The notes below the pieces were generated by a model. The model did no database searches. It saw nothing but the letters and a program-made list of their open reading frames with translations, and was not told where the DNA came from. The position numbers were made by a program, and so were the translations under genes. From contig NZ_CP077725.1 of NCBI RefSeq assembly GCF_024730565.1, positions 3,786,540 through 3,850,539 of the forward strand: DNA of 64,000 bases, in the 5' to 3' direction. Source of the DNA: Clostridium sp. CM027. Its GTDB lineage: Bacteria > Bacillota > Clostridia > Clostridiales > Clostridiaceae. Below are positions 25,275-37,400 of this stretch, piece by piece (the stretch's first letter is position 1; every line of letters begins with the position of its first letter).

Positions 25275-25973
25275 ATGATAGAGGGTTTTGCAGTTAATAT
25301 TAAAGATGAATTTTTAGATATTAATATAGAAAAGATAACAGAAGGACTGGATAATTATGGTCAAGACTTAAAACGTAGCTTTAAATATAAAGAAGATTTA
25401 TTTAGAACATCAATTGGAGAAATGCTAACAAGAACAAAAATGTGTAGTATATTAGGTATTTCCAATAAAGACCTTAAGTTTTTTAAAAATAATTATGGTA
25501 AGCCATACATAATAAATAACAAAAATATATATTTTAATATATCTCATTCAGGAGAATGGGTTGTAGGGGTATTTTCAAATTATGAAGTCGGTATAGATAT
25601 TGAAATAAATTTAGATTTACAAGTGGATATTGTAGATACATGTTTTACAAAAAACGAGAAAGAATATGTGTATTTTGGAAATAAGAATAGTAGTATAAGT
25701 AGATTTTATGAGATATGGACACTAAAGGAAAGTTTTATTAAAGCGCTTGGAAAAGGTTTATCTATTCCGCTAGATAGTTTTGAGATATCAAAAGACAAGC
25801 TTGAAAAGGACTTATGGATTAATTCTGATAATCCTAATAACATATATTATTTTGAAATATGTAAGTTTCATAATGAATATACAATATCAATAGCTACTCC
25901 TATGAAAATATTTCCAAACGAAATAAAAATAATTAAGGTTGCTGAACTTTTCAGTGAGTTTATTAGATTGTAA
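25275..25973 (+). CDS. Sfp-type 4'-phosphopantetheinyl transferase
   Basis: Activates carrier proteins by moving phosphopantetheine from CoA to the serine of each T/ACP domain; here it would serve the seven carrier domains of this cluster. The Sfp-type motifs are present: FNISHSGEW, VGIDIEI (Mg2+-binding acidic residues) and FYEIWTLKESFIKALGKGL (W-x-KES-x2-KA). The 232-aa length suits Sfp rather than the shorter AcpS. The start is the ATG at 25275, with AGGAG upstream; a GTG at 25257 lies before the ribosome binding site. It is the first gene of the cluster. Confidence 0.95.
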   Translation: MIEGFAVNIKDEFLDINIEKITEGLDNYGQDLKRSFKYKEDLFRTSIGEMLTRTKMCSILGISNKDLKFFKNNYGKPYIINNKNIYFNISHSGEWVVGVFSNYEVGIDIEINLDLQVDIVDTCFTKNEKEYVYFGNKNSSISRFYEIWTLKESFIKALGKGLSIPLDSFEISKDKLEKDLWINSDNPNNIYYFEICKFHNEYTISIATPMKIFPNEIKIIKVAELFSEFIRL

Positions 25974-26015
25974 ATTAACCGATGGATTTTGATGTAAATT
26001 AAGGGGGAGAAGAAT

Positions 26016-26732
26016 ATGAAGGTAAAGTTATTTTGTATTCCATATGCAGGAGCGTCAGCAACTGTATATTTAAAGTGGAAAAAACAATTAAATAAAAATA
26101 TTGAGGTTCATGCAGTAGAATTACCAGGAAGAGGATTAAAAGCTAATGAACAACTATGTACAAACATTGATGACATTGTTGAAGAAGTATTTAAGGAAGT
26201 ATCGCAAGAAATTGATGAATATTCGGAATATGCTATTTTAGGACATAGTATGGGAGGCTTGATTGCATATGAACTTTATTACAAATTAATGAAGTCTAAT
26301 TTTAAAAGACCAGTACATATTTTTATATCTGGATCTAAAGCGCCACAGTTAAGAATAGAAAATAGGGATAGTTATAAACTACCATTAGATAAATTTAAAG
26401 AATTAATATTAAAATATGGACTAACTACATCAAATGAAATTTTTATAAATAATGAAGTAATGGATTTTTTTCTTCCTATTTTAAGGGCAGATTTTAAAAT
26501 CGGAGATACATATAATTATATAAAAAAAGAAAAAAAAATAGAGAGTGATATGACAGTATTGGTAGGAACTAAGGATGAGAGTATGAGTATAGATGAAGCC
26601 AACGCATGGGAAGAACTTGTAACTTCCAATTTTAGATTGAAAAAATTTAACAGCGGTCATTTTTTTATAAACGATTATGAAGACGATGTCATAGAAGATA
26701 TAAATAATACGTTACTTTCCAAAATGAATTAA
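26016..26732 (+). CDS. Type II thioesterase
   Basis: Free-standing editing thioesterase of the GrsT/SrfAD type, which clears stalled or mis-primed intermediates from carrier domains. The alpha/beta-hydrolase fold is marked by LFCIPYAGASATVYLKW at the N-terminus, the nucleophile S78 in LGHSMGGL, and the C-terminal catalytic region with KDESMSI and the histidine in NSGHFFI. The length of 238 aa is usual. It starts after GGGGGAGA. Since no thioesterase is fused to the synthetases, it might also take part in product release, though editing is the usual role. Confidence 0.93.
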   Translation: MKVKLFCIPYAGASATVYLKWKKQLNKNIEVHAVELPGRGLKANEQLCTNIDDIVEEVFKEVSQEIDEYSEYAILGHSMGGLIAYELYYKLMKSNFKRPVHIFISGSKAPQLRIENRDSYKLPLDKFKELILKYGLTTSNEIFINNEVMDFFLPILRADFKIGDTYNYIKKEKKIESDMTVLVGTKDESMSIDEANAWEELVTSNFRLKKFNSGHFFINDYEDDVIEDINNTLLSKMN

Positions 26733-26851
26733 AATATATGGCATATTTAAATTAATTCAGTACATTAATAATTTTTACTAGTACATATTTAAAAAGTTAA
26801 TTATGTAGCAGAAATTTATAACTATAGTGTACTTAGGAGGAGGATACTGTA

Positions 26852-27718
26852 ATGTTAAAAAAAATAACAGTACCTGGAAATATATACGAAGTTGATGGGT
26901 GTAAAATGCATTTATATTTAGTTAATAGAAAGAGTGTAGGAACTGCGATTCTTATTTCAGGAAGTGGAACTACTTCTCCATATGCAGACTTTTATCAACT
27001 GCTAGATGAATTATCGAAAAGTATTAGTACATGCGTTTATGAAAGACCAGGATATGGGTTTAGTGGAACAACTAATTCAATAAGAGACATAGATACAGTT
27101 GTAGAGCAATTGAGAAGTCTTTTAAAAAAAGCATCGATTACACCTCCATATATATTTATTGGGCATTCAATGGGATCATTAGAGAGTATTAGATTCTCGC
27201 AATTATATCCAAATGAGGTTATGTTTGTAGCAACAATTGATGGCATTAGCCCAATATATGCTAAGAACTTTAAGAGGAGTTTTATTCAAAAATTAGGCAG
27301 CAATTTAATTAATAGGTGCATTACTTCAGATTTAATGAAAAAAATGCGTTATACATCTTTAGCAAATAAAATTTTTGTAGATATAGATGGATTACCAAAA
27401 GAAGTACAGGATATAAAAATACAAATGGCAAATGAAAATGCTGGAAGCAATGAAATGAAAAGAGAACTTGATATGTTGAATAGTAATGGAGAGAAAATTA
27501 AATCAGGTATAAGACCTACAGAAATTGATTTAATCAGTTTTAGTTCTGTAAATAACGGATATGAAAATTGGGAGGCTGTTCAAAGTGATTTAGAGAGCTA
27601 TTTTAGTCTGAAAAGCAAGGTTGTTTATAGTGATTGTGACCATTATATTCATCACAAAAAATATAAAGATATAGCAAAAACTGTAGTTGGATTTTATAAA
27701 CAAGTTCTTAAGAAATAA
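26852..27718 (+). CDS. Alpha/beta hydrolase of the biosynthetic cluster
   Basis: 288-aa soluble alpha/beta hydrolase. The oxyanion segment LISGSGTTS, a CVYERPGYGFSG loop, the nucleophile S106 in IGHSMGSLESI, and a C-terminal histidine in SDCDHYIHH match the canonical-fold hydrolase family rather than the type II thioesterase family. It lies between the thioesterase and the giant NRPS, 34 nt before the NRPS start, so it belongs to the cluster. Possible roles are release or cyclisation of the product, hydrolysis for self-protection, or tailoring. The sequence cannot choose between these. AGGAGGAGG before the ATG is strong. Confidence 0.85.
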   Translation: MLKKITVPGNIYEVDGCKMHLYLVNRKSVGTAILISGSGTTSPYADFYQLLDELSKSISTCVYERPGYGFSGTTNSIRDIDTVVEQLRSLLKKASITPPYIFIGHSMGSLESIRFSQLYPNEVMFVATIDGISPIYAKNFKRSFIQKLGSNLINRCITSDLMKKMRYTSLANKIFVDIDGLPKEVQDIKIQMANENAGSNEMKRELDMLNSNGEKIKSGIRPTEIDLISFSSVNNGYENWEAVQSDLESYFSLKSKVVYSDCDHYIHHKKYKDIAKTVVGFYKQVLKK

Positions 27719-27752
27719 TATATTTTATAAAAATTTAAAAGGGGATATTTTA

Positions 27753-28440
27753 ATGATAAATATAGTAGAGAGCAGAGAAAAGTGGGTTGATACATTAAAA
27801 AAATTTGAAAACAAGTCTGTTTTCAAAAATATTAAAAGCAAAGGAAGTATAACTTTAGAAAAAAAAACATTCCCCAATAAGTATTTAAATGTACTAAATT
27901 CAAATGAAAAAATTGAAGGTATGGGTAATATATTAAGTTTTTTTTCAGCTATAGTTTCAATTGTATTAAATAAGTACACTAATTCTAATGTTTTTATAGG
28001 AGTTAAATCTAACACTGGTAGATATGTACCTGTATTTGCAGACTTTGAAAATAACACACCATTTGTAACACTTGTAAGGCAAGTTGAAGATGATTATATA
28101 ATGGCAGATAAGCATCAAAACTTTAACATAAAGAGTATTTCACGTAAATTGGGATTAAAAGTAAGTTGTATTGATGAACTCTTTGAAATAGGAATAACAT
28201 CACAAGAGTATGATACAAGTGTTAATTTAGTAGAAACAAAGTGCAACTGTATTTTTAAAGTCAATAAATATAATTTTGAAATTTATTATAATAGCAACAT
28301 ATATAGTGAATATGATATTGAGGTAATAGGCAAGAGTATAATGGCAGTTTTTGAAACAGTAGTTAAGATACCTCAATTAGAAATAAATAGAATATCGATT
28401 ATAGGTAAAAAACAAGAAGAAGAAATACTGCAAGTTTACA
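27753..28440 (+). other. N-terminal half of NRPS: truncated condensation domain
   Basis: About 225 residues resembling only the C-terminal lobe of a C domain (FSAIVSIVLNKYTNSNVFIG, then TPFVTLVRQVEDDYI). The N-terminal lobe and HHxxxDG are absent, so it cannot catalyse condensation. The complete C domain at the end of the acyl-ligase protein (55169-58456) could do this step in trans, with the half-C as a structural platform or docking surface. Confidence 0.65.
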
Positions 28441-31400
28441 ACCGGGAAATAGAACATAATAATGAAAATGTAATAGGTCTATTCAGTGAACAGGTGAAAA
28501 ATTATCCATCAGCAGAAGCTGTAAGATTTGAGGAAAGTAAAATAAGCTATGAGGAGTTGAATGCACTATCAAATGGGGTAAGTGATTCTATTATAAAAAA
28601 TGGAATAAAAGCTGGACAAACAGTGGCATTTATGTGCGACAGATCATTAAACATGGCTGTAGGAGTAATAGGGATAATGAAATCCGGTGCTGTGTATATC
28701 CCAATAGATACAAAACTTCCAAGTGACAGAATGAAATTTATGTTTGAAGACAGTGACGTTAAATTAGTAATAGCAGATAAAAATAATTTAAAAAAAGCAA
28801 AGGAAATTGGAGTTAAAGTAATAGAAATTGATAGTATAGAAGCTGCTGAAAACACAATAGGAGAAGTAGGAGAAAATGCATATATTATTTATACATCAGG
28901 AAGTACGGGAAAACCAAAAGGCGTATTAGTATCACATAATAACTTAGGTTCATCAATAAAGTGGAGAAAAGAGGAATATAAGTTAGATGCAAGTGATAAT
29001 GTTATGCAGTTATTCTCATATGGTTTTGATGGGTTTATGACAAGCTTCTTAACACCAATAGTATCTGGCTCAACGGTGGTGTTAGTAACAGAGGAAAATG
29101 TAAAAGATGTAGTAGCCTTAAGAAAAATTATAAAAGAAACCAAAATAACTCACTTTATAGCAGTACCAGCTTTATGTTTAGCAATTTATGAAGATATTAC
29201 AAAAGAGGAAGCTGAAACCGTAAGAATTATAACAACAGCTGGTGATAAGTTAATAATAGAGGTAATAAAAAAAATAAAGGAAGTAAATAAAAATACAGAA
29301 TTGATAAATGAGTATGGACCGACAGAATGTAGTATAGTAGCAACGGCTAAGAGAAATGCAAACGATTGTGGGAATAGTTCAATTGGGAAACCAATAATAG
29401 GAGCGTTAATATATATAATGGACCAATATGGGAATCTATTGCCAGAAAATGTAGCGGGAGAGATTGTAATTGGTGGGAATGGAGTTGCAGTAGGATATTT
29501 AAATAGAGAAGACCTAACTAAAGAGAAGTTTGTGCAAAATCCATACAATAAGGGGAGAATGTATAAAACGGGAGATAAGGGTAGATGGTTAAGTAATGGA
29601 GAAATAGAATTTTTGGGAAGAATAGATAATCAGGTGAAAATAAGAGGGTATAGAATTGAGCTTCAGGAAATAGAAAATATATTAGAAACAATAGATGGAA
29701 TAAAGACTGCAGCAATAAAGCTAGTAAATGGCGAATTATGTGGTTATTATACAAGCGATTCAATAATGCTCGAAGATAATATTGTTGAAGGAATAAGAAA
29801 GAATCTACCAGAATATATGGTTCCTAAAAACATTATAAAAATCAATGAAATGCCTTTAACAAGTAATGGTAAGATAGACTATAAAAATTTGCCTGAAATA
29901 GAAAAAAACATTATATCTGAACGCATTAAGCCAGAAACATTACAAGAAAAACAAATGTGGGATATATGGAAAGAAGTGTTGGGTAATGATGATTTTGGGA
30001 CTAATGATAAATTTTTTGAGATTGGCGGTAACTCATTAAAAGGTATAATTATGGCATCTAAGGTTTCACAAAGAAGTGGTAAAAAGGTAACATTACCATT
30101 ATTAATGAATAATGATTCTATTAAATTATTTGTTTGTGCTGTTGAAAAGTTAAGTAGTAACGAAGTTGTAAAAATAAAAAAAGCAGATGCACAAGATACT
30201 TATGAATTGACAGCATTACAACAAGGAATATATATGAGCTGTGAATTTGATGATACAGGAATTGGATATAATGTGCCATTGGTAATGAAAGTTGAAGGAG
30301 CATTAGATATATCGAGGGTACAAAAGGTAGCACAAAAGTTATTAAACCGTCATAAAATTTTACGTACAGTTTATATACGTACAAATGAGGGAATACATCA
30401 GCAAGTTAAAGAGAATATAAGTATTTCAGTTGATTTTGTAAAAAGTAACAAGTCTATTGAAGAGGAATTTACAAAATTTTTACGTGCTTTTAACTTTGAA
30501 AAAGCACCATTATTAAGAATGCAAATTGTTGAATGTAATAATATAAAGTATATTATGTTTGACTCACACCATATTGCTGTTGATGGAATATCTATGTCAA
30601 TCTTATATGATGAGTTCTGTGCACTGTATGAGGGAAAGGAACTTGAAGTGCAGGATATAGAATTTATTGATTATTCAGTTTGGCAGAATGGCAAGGAAGG
30701 ACAAAGTTTAGTTAAAAACAATATGAACTACTGGATTGAACGATTTAAAGACTGGAATGGTATAAGTAATATTACTACAGATTTCCCACGTGATTCAATA
30801 ATTAGATTGAAGGGTAAAACACTGAATTTTGACATTGGTGTTGAACTAACAGATAAGGTGAATAAATTTTGCTCTCAAAATGCAGTTACTCCATATATGA
30901 TGCTTTTAGGAGTGTATAGTATATTGTTAGGAAAGTATACCGGACAAAACGATGTCACTATAGGTTTACCAAGTTATGGTAGATACTCGGAACAGTTTGA
31001 AAAAATGGTAGGTATGTTTGTTAATAGTTTACCAGTTAGAGTTTATCCTAAATCAGAGAAAAATTTTATAGAATTATTAAATGAAATTAAGGATGATGTT
31101 CCGCTAGCACTAACTAATGAGGGATGTTCCATAGAAAAAATTGTATCAGGGCTGGGGTTAACATCCGAAAGCGGTACAAATCCATTGTTTTCAACAATGT
31201 TTGCATTACACGATATACCAATAAATGAGCATAAAATCCATGGCTTGAGATTAAGTAAAGTGAAAATAGAACAAAATAGTTCTAAGTTTGATATTACACT
31301 TGATGCACAAGAAGAAAATAAGATTATGAATTTTCAACTTAGGTATAACAGCAACCTTTTTAAACTTGAAACAATGGAAAAATTTATTAAACACTTTATA

Positions 31401-34400
31401 AATTTAATTGAAGAAACAACGAGTTCACCTAAAGCTCCGATATACAAACTTAATATGTTATCAATAGAAGAATATGATCAGATAGTGATACAGAATAATA
31501 ATACACACGTAGAATACAAATACAAAAACTCAAATATTAAAGAACTTTTTGAGAGACAAGTGATTTTAAAACCAAATTCAATAGCTGTTTCATTTAATGG
31601 AGAAGGTTTAACATATAAAGAGGTAAATGACCGTGCCAATAATTTGGCGTATAAATTATTGGATTCAAATATATCAAGGGGTTGTGTAGTACCAATTATA
31701 GCTGATAGAAGCTTTGAAATGCTAATAATTGAAATTGCAATAATGAAGTCGGGAGCAACATTTTGTCCTCTTGATCCTAGCTGGCCATCAGCAAGAATAA
31801 ATATGATTATTGATGAAATTGGCGCTGGATTTGTTATAACTAGCACTCAAAGTAAAGTTTTAGAAGAGGTATCAGTTGGAAAATGGGAAGTTACGCTTAA
31901 AGATATAGGTACAAAAAGTGAAAATCCTCATGTTGAGATTTTAAGTAGTGACGTAGTTTATATCATATATACTTCTGGATCAACAGGTAAGCCTAAAGGT
32001 GTGGTAGTTCCGTATAGAGGAATTATTAACCGTTTGATGTGGATGAACGAGAGATTAGGTATAAATGGAAGTAATAGTGTATTAAATACTACAAATTATG
32101 TATATGATAGTTCAGTGTGGCAAATGTTTTGGCCATTGATAAATGGTGGTAAAACAGTTATACCTGTTCCTAATGCAATTATGTCTGCTGAATATATAAC
32201 AAAAGTTATCGCAGATGAAAAAATCACAATAACTGATTTTGTTCCATCAGTATTCAATGTAATTGTTAGTGAAATGAAAGAGTCAAAACATTCATTAGAA
32301 ACATTAGATAGTTTAAATTGGATAATAATTGGTGGAGAAGAAATAAAACAAAACTCTGTTCATGATTTTATGAAGTTATTTCCAGATACTCAATGCATTA
32401 ATTTATATGGCCCAACAGAGGCAAGTATAGGTTGTGTATATAAGGTTATTTCTAAAGAAGAAAATGGTGTGATTCCTATCGGAAAACCAATTAGCAATGT
32501 TAATATTTTATTACTTGATGACAATATGCAACCAGTTCCAAGAGGTGTTATAGGTGAAATTTATATAGCGGGAATATGTTTAGCAGATGGATATTATAAG
32601 GATAATGAGAAGACAAGTAAAGTTTTTATAAAAAATTCATTTAGTGAAATTGATAGTGAATATTTATATAAAACAGGTGATGTTGCAAAATGGGGAGAGA
32701 ATTGGGATATTTATTTTCTCGGAAGACGTGATTATCAGGTGAAAATAAGAGGCTTTAGAATTGAGACTCAAGAAATAGAAGATAAAGTTTTAAAACTTGA
32801 AGGCGTTAATCAATGCACTGTAATTGACTATGAAAGTGATGAGGGAGATAAGTACCTTTGTGGATATTTTACTGCTAAAGAAGACATTGGACAAGAGGAT
32901 GTTAGAAGCTACTTAGTAAGTCAACTACCCAATTATATGATACCAACATTTATTATTAAGCTTGATGAAATATATATAACAATGTCAGGAAAAGTGGATA
33001 GAAAAAGATTGCCTAAACCTCAATTTGATATTCTTGATAGGGAGATTATATTACCTAAAACTAAAGAAGAAAAATTATTAGCTATTGCATGGAAAGATGT
33101 ATTAAATCTTAAGGGCGTAGGAATAAACGATAATTTTTTCGCAATAGGTGGTGATTCTATTAAGGCTTTACAGATAGCATCACACTTAAAGAAAGCTGGT
33201 TTAGAATTTACGATGCAACAGTTATTTAGTAATCCAACTATTGCACAACTTGCTAAAAAAGTTACATATGTTAATCAAAAAAAATATGATGTTGTAACTG
33301 GAGAGGTAGATTTATCACCAGTTCAAAAACGTTTCTTTGATACTTATGATTCAAGATTGTACTTTAATCAAGCTATTATGGTTTTCAGAGAAGAAGGCTT
33401 TAAATTAGATTTAGTAAGAAAATCATTTAAATATATAGTGAGTCAACATGATATGTTGAGAGCAAGATTTTCAACATGCAATGAAGTCGTTAAGCAAGTT
33501 ATTGGAGAAGTTGAAGATGATTATTTTATAATAGAAGAGTTTAAAGTATTTAATGAAGTTAATGAGGAACAACTTATAGGTGAAATTGTTGAAAGTATTC
33601 ATCAAAAGATTAATTTATCATCAGAGTTAATACGTCTTGCTGTAATAAAAACCAAGAGAGGCGATCATTTAATGATAGCTATGCATCATTTGATCGTAGA
33701 CGGCGTGTCTTGGCGTATAATACTTAAAAATTTCATAGAGGCATATGAGAACATTTGTAAAGGAATTGTATATGAAGTAGATAATAAATCAAAATCATAT
33801 AAAGAATATGTTGAATATCTAAAAAGGTATTCAAATAATGAAAAACTAAATAAACAGGTGAGATATTGGGAAAATATTAATTCTAAAAATAATGTAGATA
33901 TTAAAGAAGAAGTTCTATTCGGCGATAGAGAACATATTACCATGGAAATTAATCCTCAAGTATCTAAAAAATTATTAAAAGATGTTAATAAGATTTATAA
34001 TACACAACCAAATGACATACTGTTATCTGCATTAGCACTTGCTTTTAATAAGATAGATAGTAGTAAAAATTTATTAGTTGATCTTGAAAGTATAGGTAGG
34101 GTACTACCAGGACAAGGGTTTGATTATGCCCAAACAGTAGGATGGTTTACAGCGATTTATCCTGTAAATATAGAAATAGCTGAAAACAATATAGGTAAAA
34201 CAATATGTTTAGTTAAAGATAACTTAAGATGTGTACCTGAAAACGGATTAGGATATCAAGTCTTGAGATATTATACACATAAGCTTAAAGGAGCCTTAGA
34301 TAGTAGCATTAGTTTTAATTATTTAGGAGAAGTAGATTTTGAATCACAAAGCGATATTGGTACAAAATTATCTGATTATCCTGCAGGAAGCATGATTTCA

Positions 34401-37400
34401 CCAGCAATGAAGACGAAATATATGTTAGATATTAATGTTAAATTTTACAATGATAAGCTGATGATCTCTTTTGATTATTCAAAATCAAAATACAACGAAG
34501 CCATTATTAATGATTTAGCAAATTCCTTTAAGGATGTATGTGAAGCTATTGTTCAACATTGTGAAGAAGAAACAAATATAATTAAAACTCCATCAGATTT
34601 TGGGGATAGTTCTTTAAATTTTAATGAACTTGATAAAATATATGAAAATGTAGGTCAGGATATTGAAAGGATATATAAACTATCACCTATGCAGTCAGGT
34701 ATGCTTTTTCATTCACTTTTAGATAATGAATCTAAAAGTTACTTTGAGCAAAATTATATAACTCTTCAGGGGGAAATTGATGTTGAAGCATTAAAGAAGG
34801 CATATTGTATGCTTATTAAAAATTGTGATATTTTTAGAACAGTATTTATGTATGAAAATCTACAAGAGCCACGTCAAATTGTAAAAAATTACGAAAATAC
34901 ACAAATAAATTTTAAATTTGAAGATATTTCAACTGATAACACTTTTGATGAAAAAAATAGGATAGTTGATGAGTATTGTATAAAAGATAAAAAAGAAGGT
35001 TTTAATTTACAAGTAGGGCCTCTAATAAGGATGAAATTATTTAAACTTGATGAAATATCTTACCGTCTTATATTGAGTGATCATCATATATTAATGGATG
35101 GCTGGAGTATGTCTATTGTATTTAAAGAAATTTTTGAAAATTATGAATCAATAATTAATGGTAATATTTTAAATGAAAAACATCTGAATCAATACAATAA
35201 ATACATTGATTGGGTATTAGATCAAGATGAAGATGCGGCAATGAATTTTTGGAAGGATAAAATTCAAACATGTGACACCAGTTCAAATTTAAAGGGTTCA
35301 GATAAAAAGTATAGTACATATAAACAAAAGAAACATAGGATTAAATTATCAAAAGAAATATCGAGTATGTTAATAAAAACTGCGGAAGATTGTGGAGTTA
35401 CTTTAAATTCAGCTATGCAGTCAGTGTGGGCACTTGTTTTAATGAGTTATTGTAATACAAATGATGTAGTATTTGGAACTGTAGTTTCGGGACGTTCATC
35501 TGCTATAGATGGAATCGAAGATATGATAGGATTATTTATTAATACACTACCAGTAAGGGTTAATGTAAATGAAAATATAAAATTTGAAGAAGTTGTTAAA
35601 AACGTTCAGAGCGATTTTATTGACATGGAAGAGTTTAGTTATTATCCATTAGCATCAATACAAGCTTTATCGATTCTTGGTGATAATTTATTATCACATA
35701 TATTTGTGTTTGAGAACCACCCTATGAAGCAAGTTATGGATAGTATGGGGGAAAACAATCTTTTGCCTGTTATAAAGGATATTGATGCATTTGAGCAAAC
35801 AAATTATGACTTAAATATAATAATTGTACCTAGTGATGAGATTATAATAGACTTTGTATATAACTCAAATGAATATGAAGAATGGTTTATTAATCAACTC
35901 TCTAGGCATTATTTGAATGCTTTGGAAAGAGTTTCAAACAATTTTGATGTTTATTTAGATGAAATAGATATTTTAGATAAATTCGATTATTCAAAGATGC
36001 TAACTGAATTTAATCAACCATCTGTGGGGTATCCTCATAACAAAACTATTATAGATTTATTTATGGAGCAGGTAGAGAAGAATGGTAATAGAATGGCAAT
36101 TAAATGCGAAGATAGAGAATTTACTTATAATGAAGTTAATAACATTTCAAGTGCTATTGCTAGAAAACTTGTAAATACAGGTGTTAAGTCTAACGATATA
36201 GTTGGACTGCTTATGGAACAAACAGAGTATATTGTAATATCTGCATTAGGGGTTTTAAAAGCAGGTGCAGCATATATGCCACTAGACAGATACTATCCAG
36301 TAGAGCGATTAGAATTTATGATTGAGGATAGTAATGCAAAAGCAGTTCTTTTTAAAGGTGATAAATATGGGGTTAAATCAGAGCGTATATTCGTTGACGT
36401 AACATTAGATAATCTAGAAGAGTCAGTTGAGAATTTAAATGTTTATATAAAACCATCGGATATGGCTTATGTAATTTATACATCAGGTACAACCGGTAAG
36501 CCTAAGGGAGTAATGATTGAACATAAAAATGTTGTGCGTTTGATGATTAATGATAATAACTTATATGATTTTAACAAGAATGATATCTGGACAATGTTCC
36601 ATTCCTTTTGTTTTGATTTCTCAGTTTGGGAAATGTATGGCGCATTATTGTTTGGAGGAAAGCTAATTGTAGTACCACGTAATATAGCTAGAAATACTAT
36701 TTCATTTGTAAAATTAGTAGAAAAAGAAAAAGTTACAGTGTTAAATCAAACTCCTACAGCATTTAATGCTTTTTCAGAGCAAGTTATATTAACTAATAAC
36801 ATTGGATTAAATTTAAGATATATTATTTTTGGTGGTGAAGCATTACAAACCACGCTGCTTAATAGTTTCCACAAAATGTATATTAATGTAAAGTTAATAA
36901 ATATGTATGGAATTACCGAGACTACAGTTCATGTGTCTTATAAAGAAATTGGCCAATATGAAATAGATAACAATATATGTAATATTGGAGTTCCAATACC
37001 CACGCTTAGGGTAAACATAGTAGATAGAAACATGAAATTATTACCTATAGGTATGCCAGGAGAGATGATTGTAAGTGGTGAAGGAGTTGGAAGAGGATAC
37101 ATTAACCGTGATGAACTTAACTTGGAAAAATTTATTTCTCATACATACGAAAAAGTTGGAACTAGAACATATAGAAGTGGAGATTTGGCAAAATATCTTC
37201 CTAATGGAGAACTTGAATATTTAGGAAGAATTGATGAACAGGTTAAAATTCGTGGATACAGAATAGAACTAGGTGAAATTAAGGAAGCAATGCTTAAGCA
37301 TGAATACATAAATGATTCGGTAGTTACTATTAAAAAAGACAAGTTAGGTACTAATAACCTAATTGCATACTATGTATCAGAAAAAAGTCTAGATATAGAA

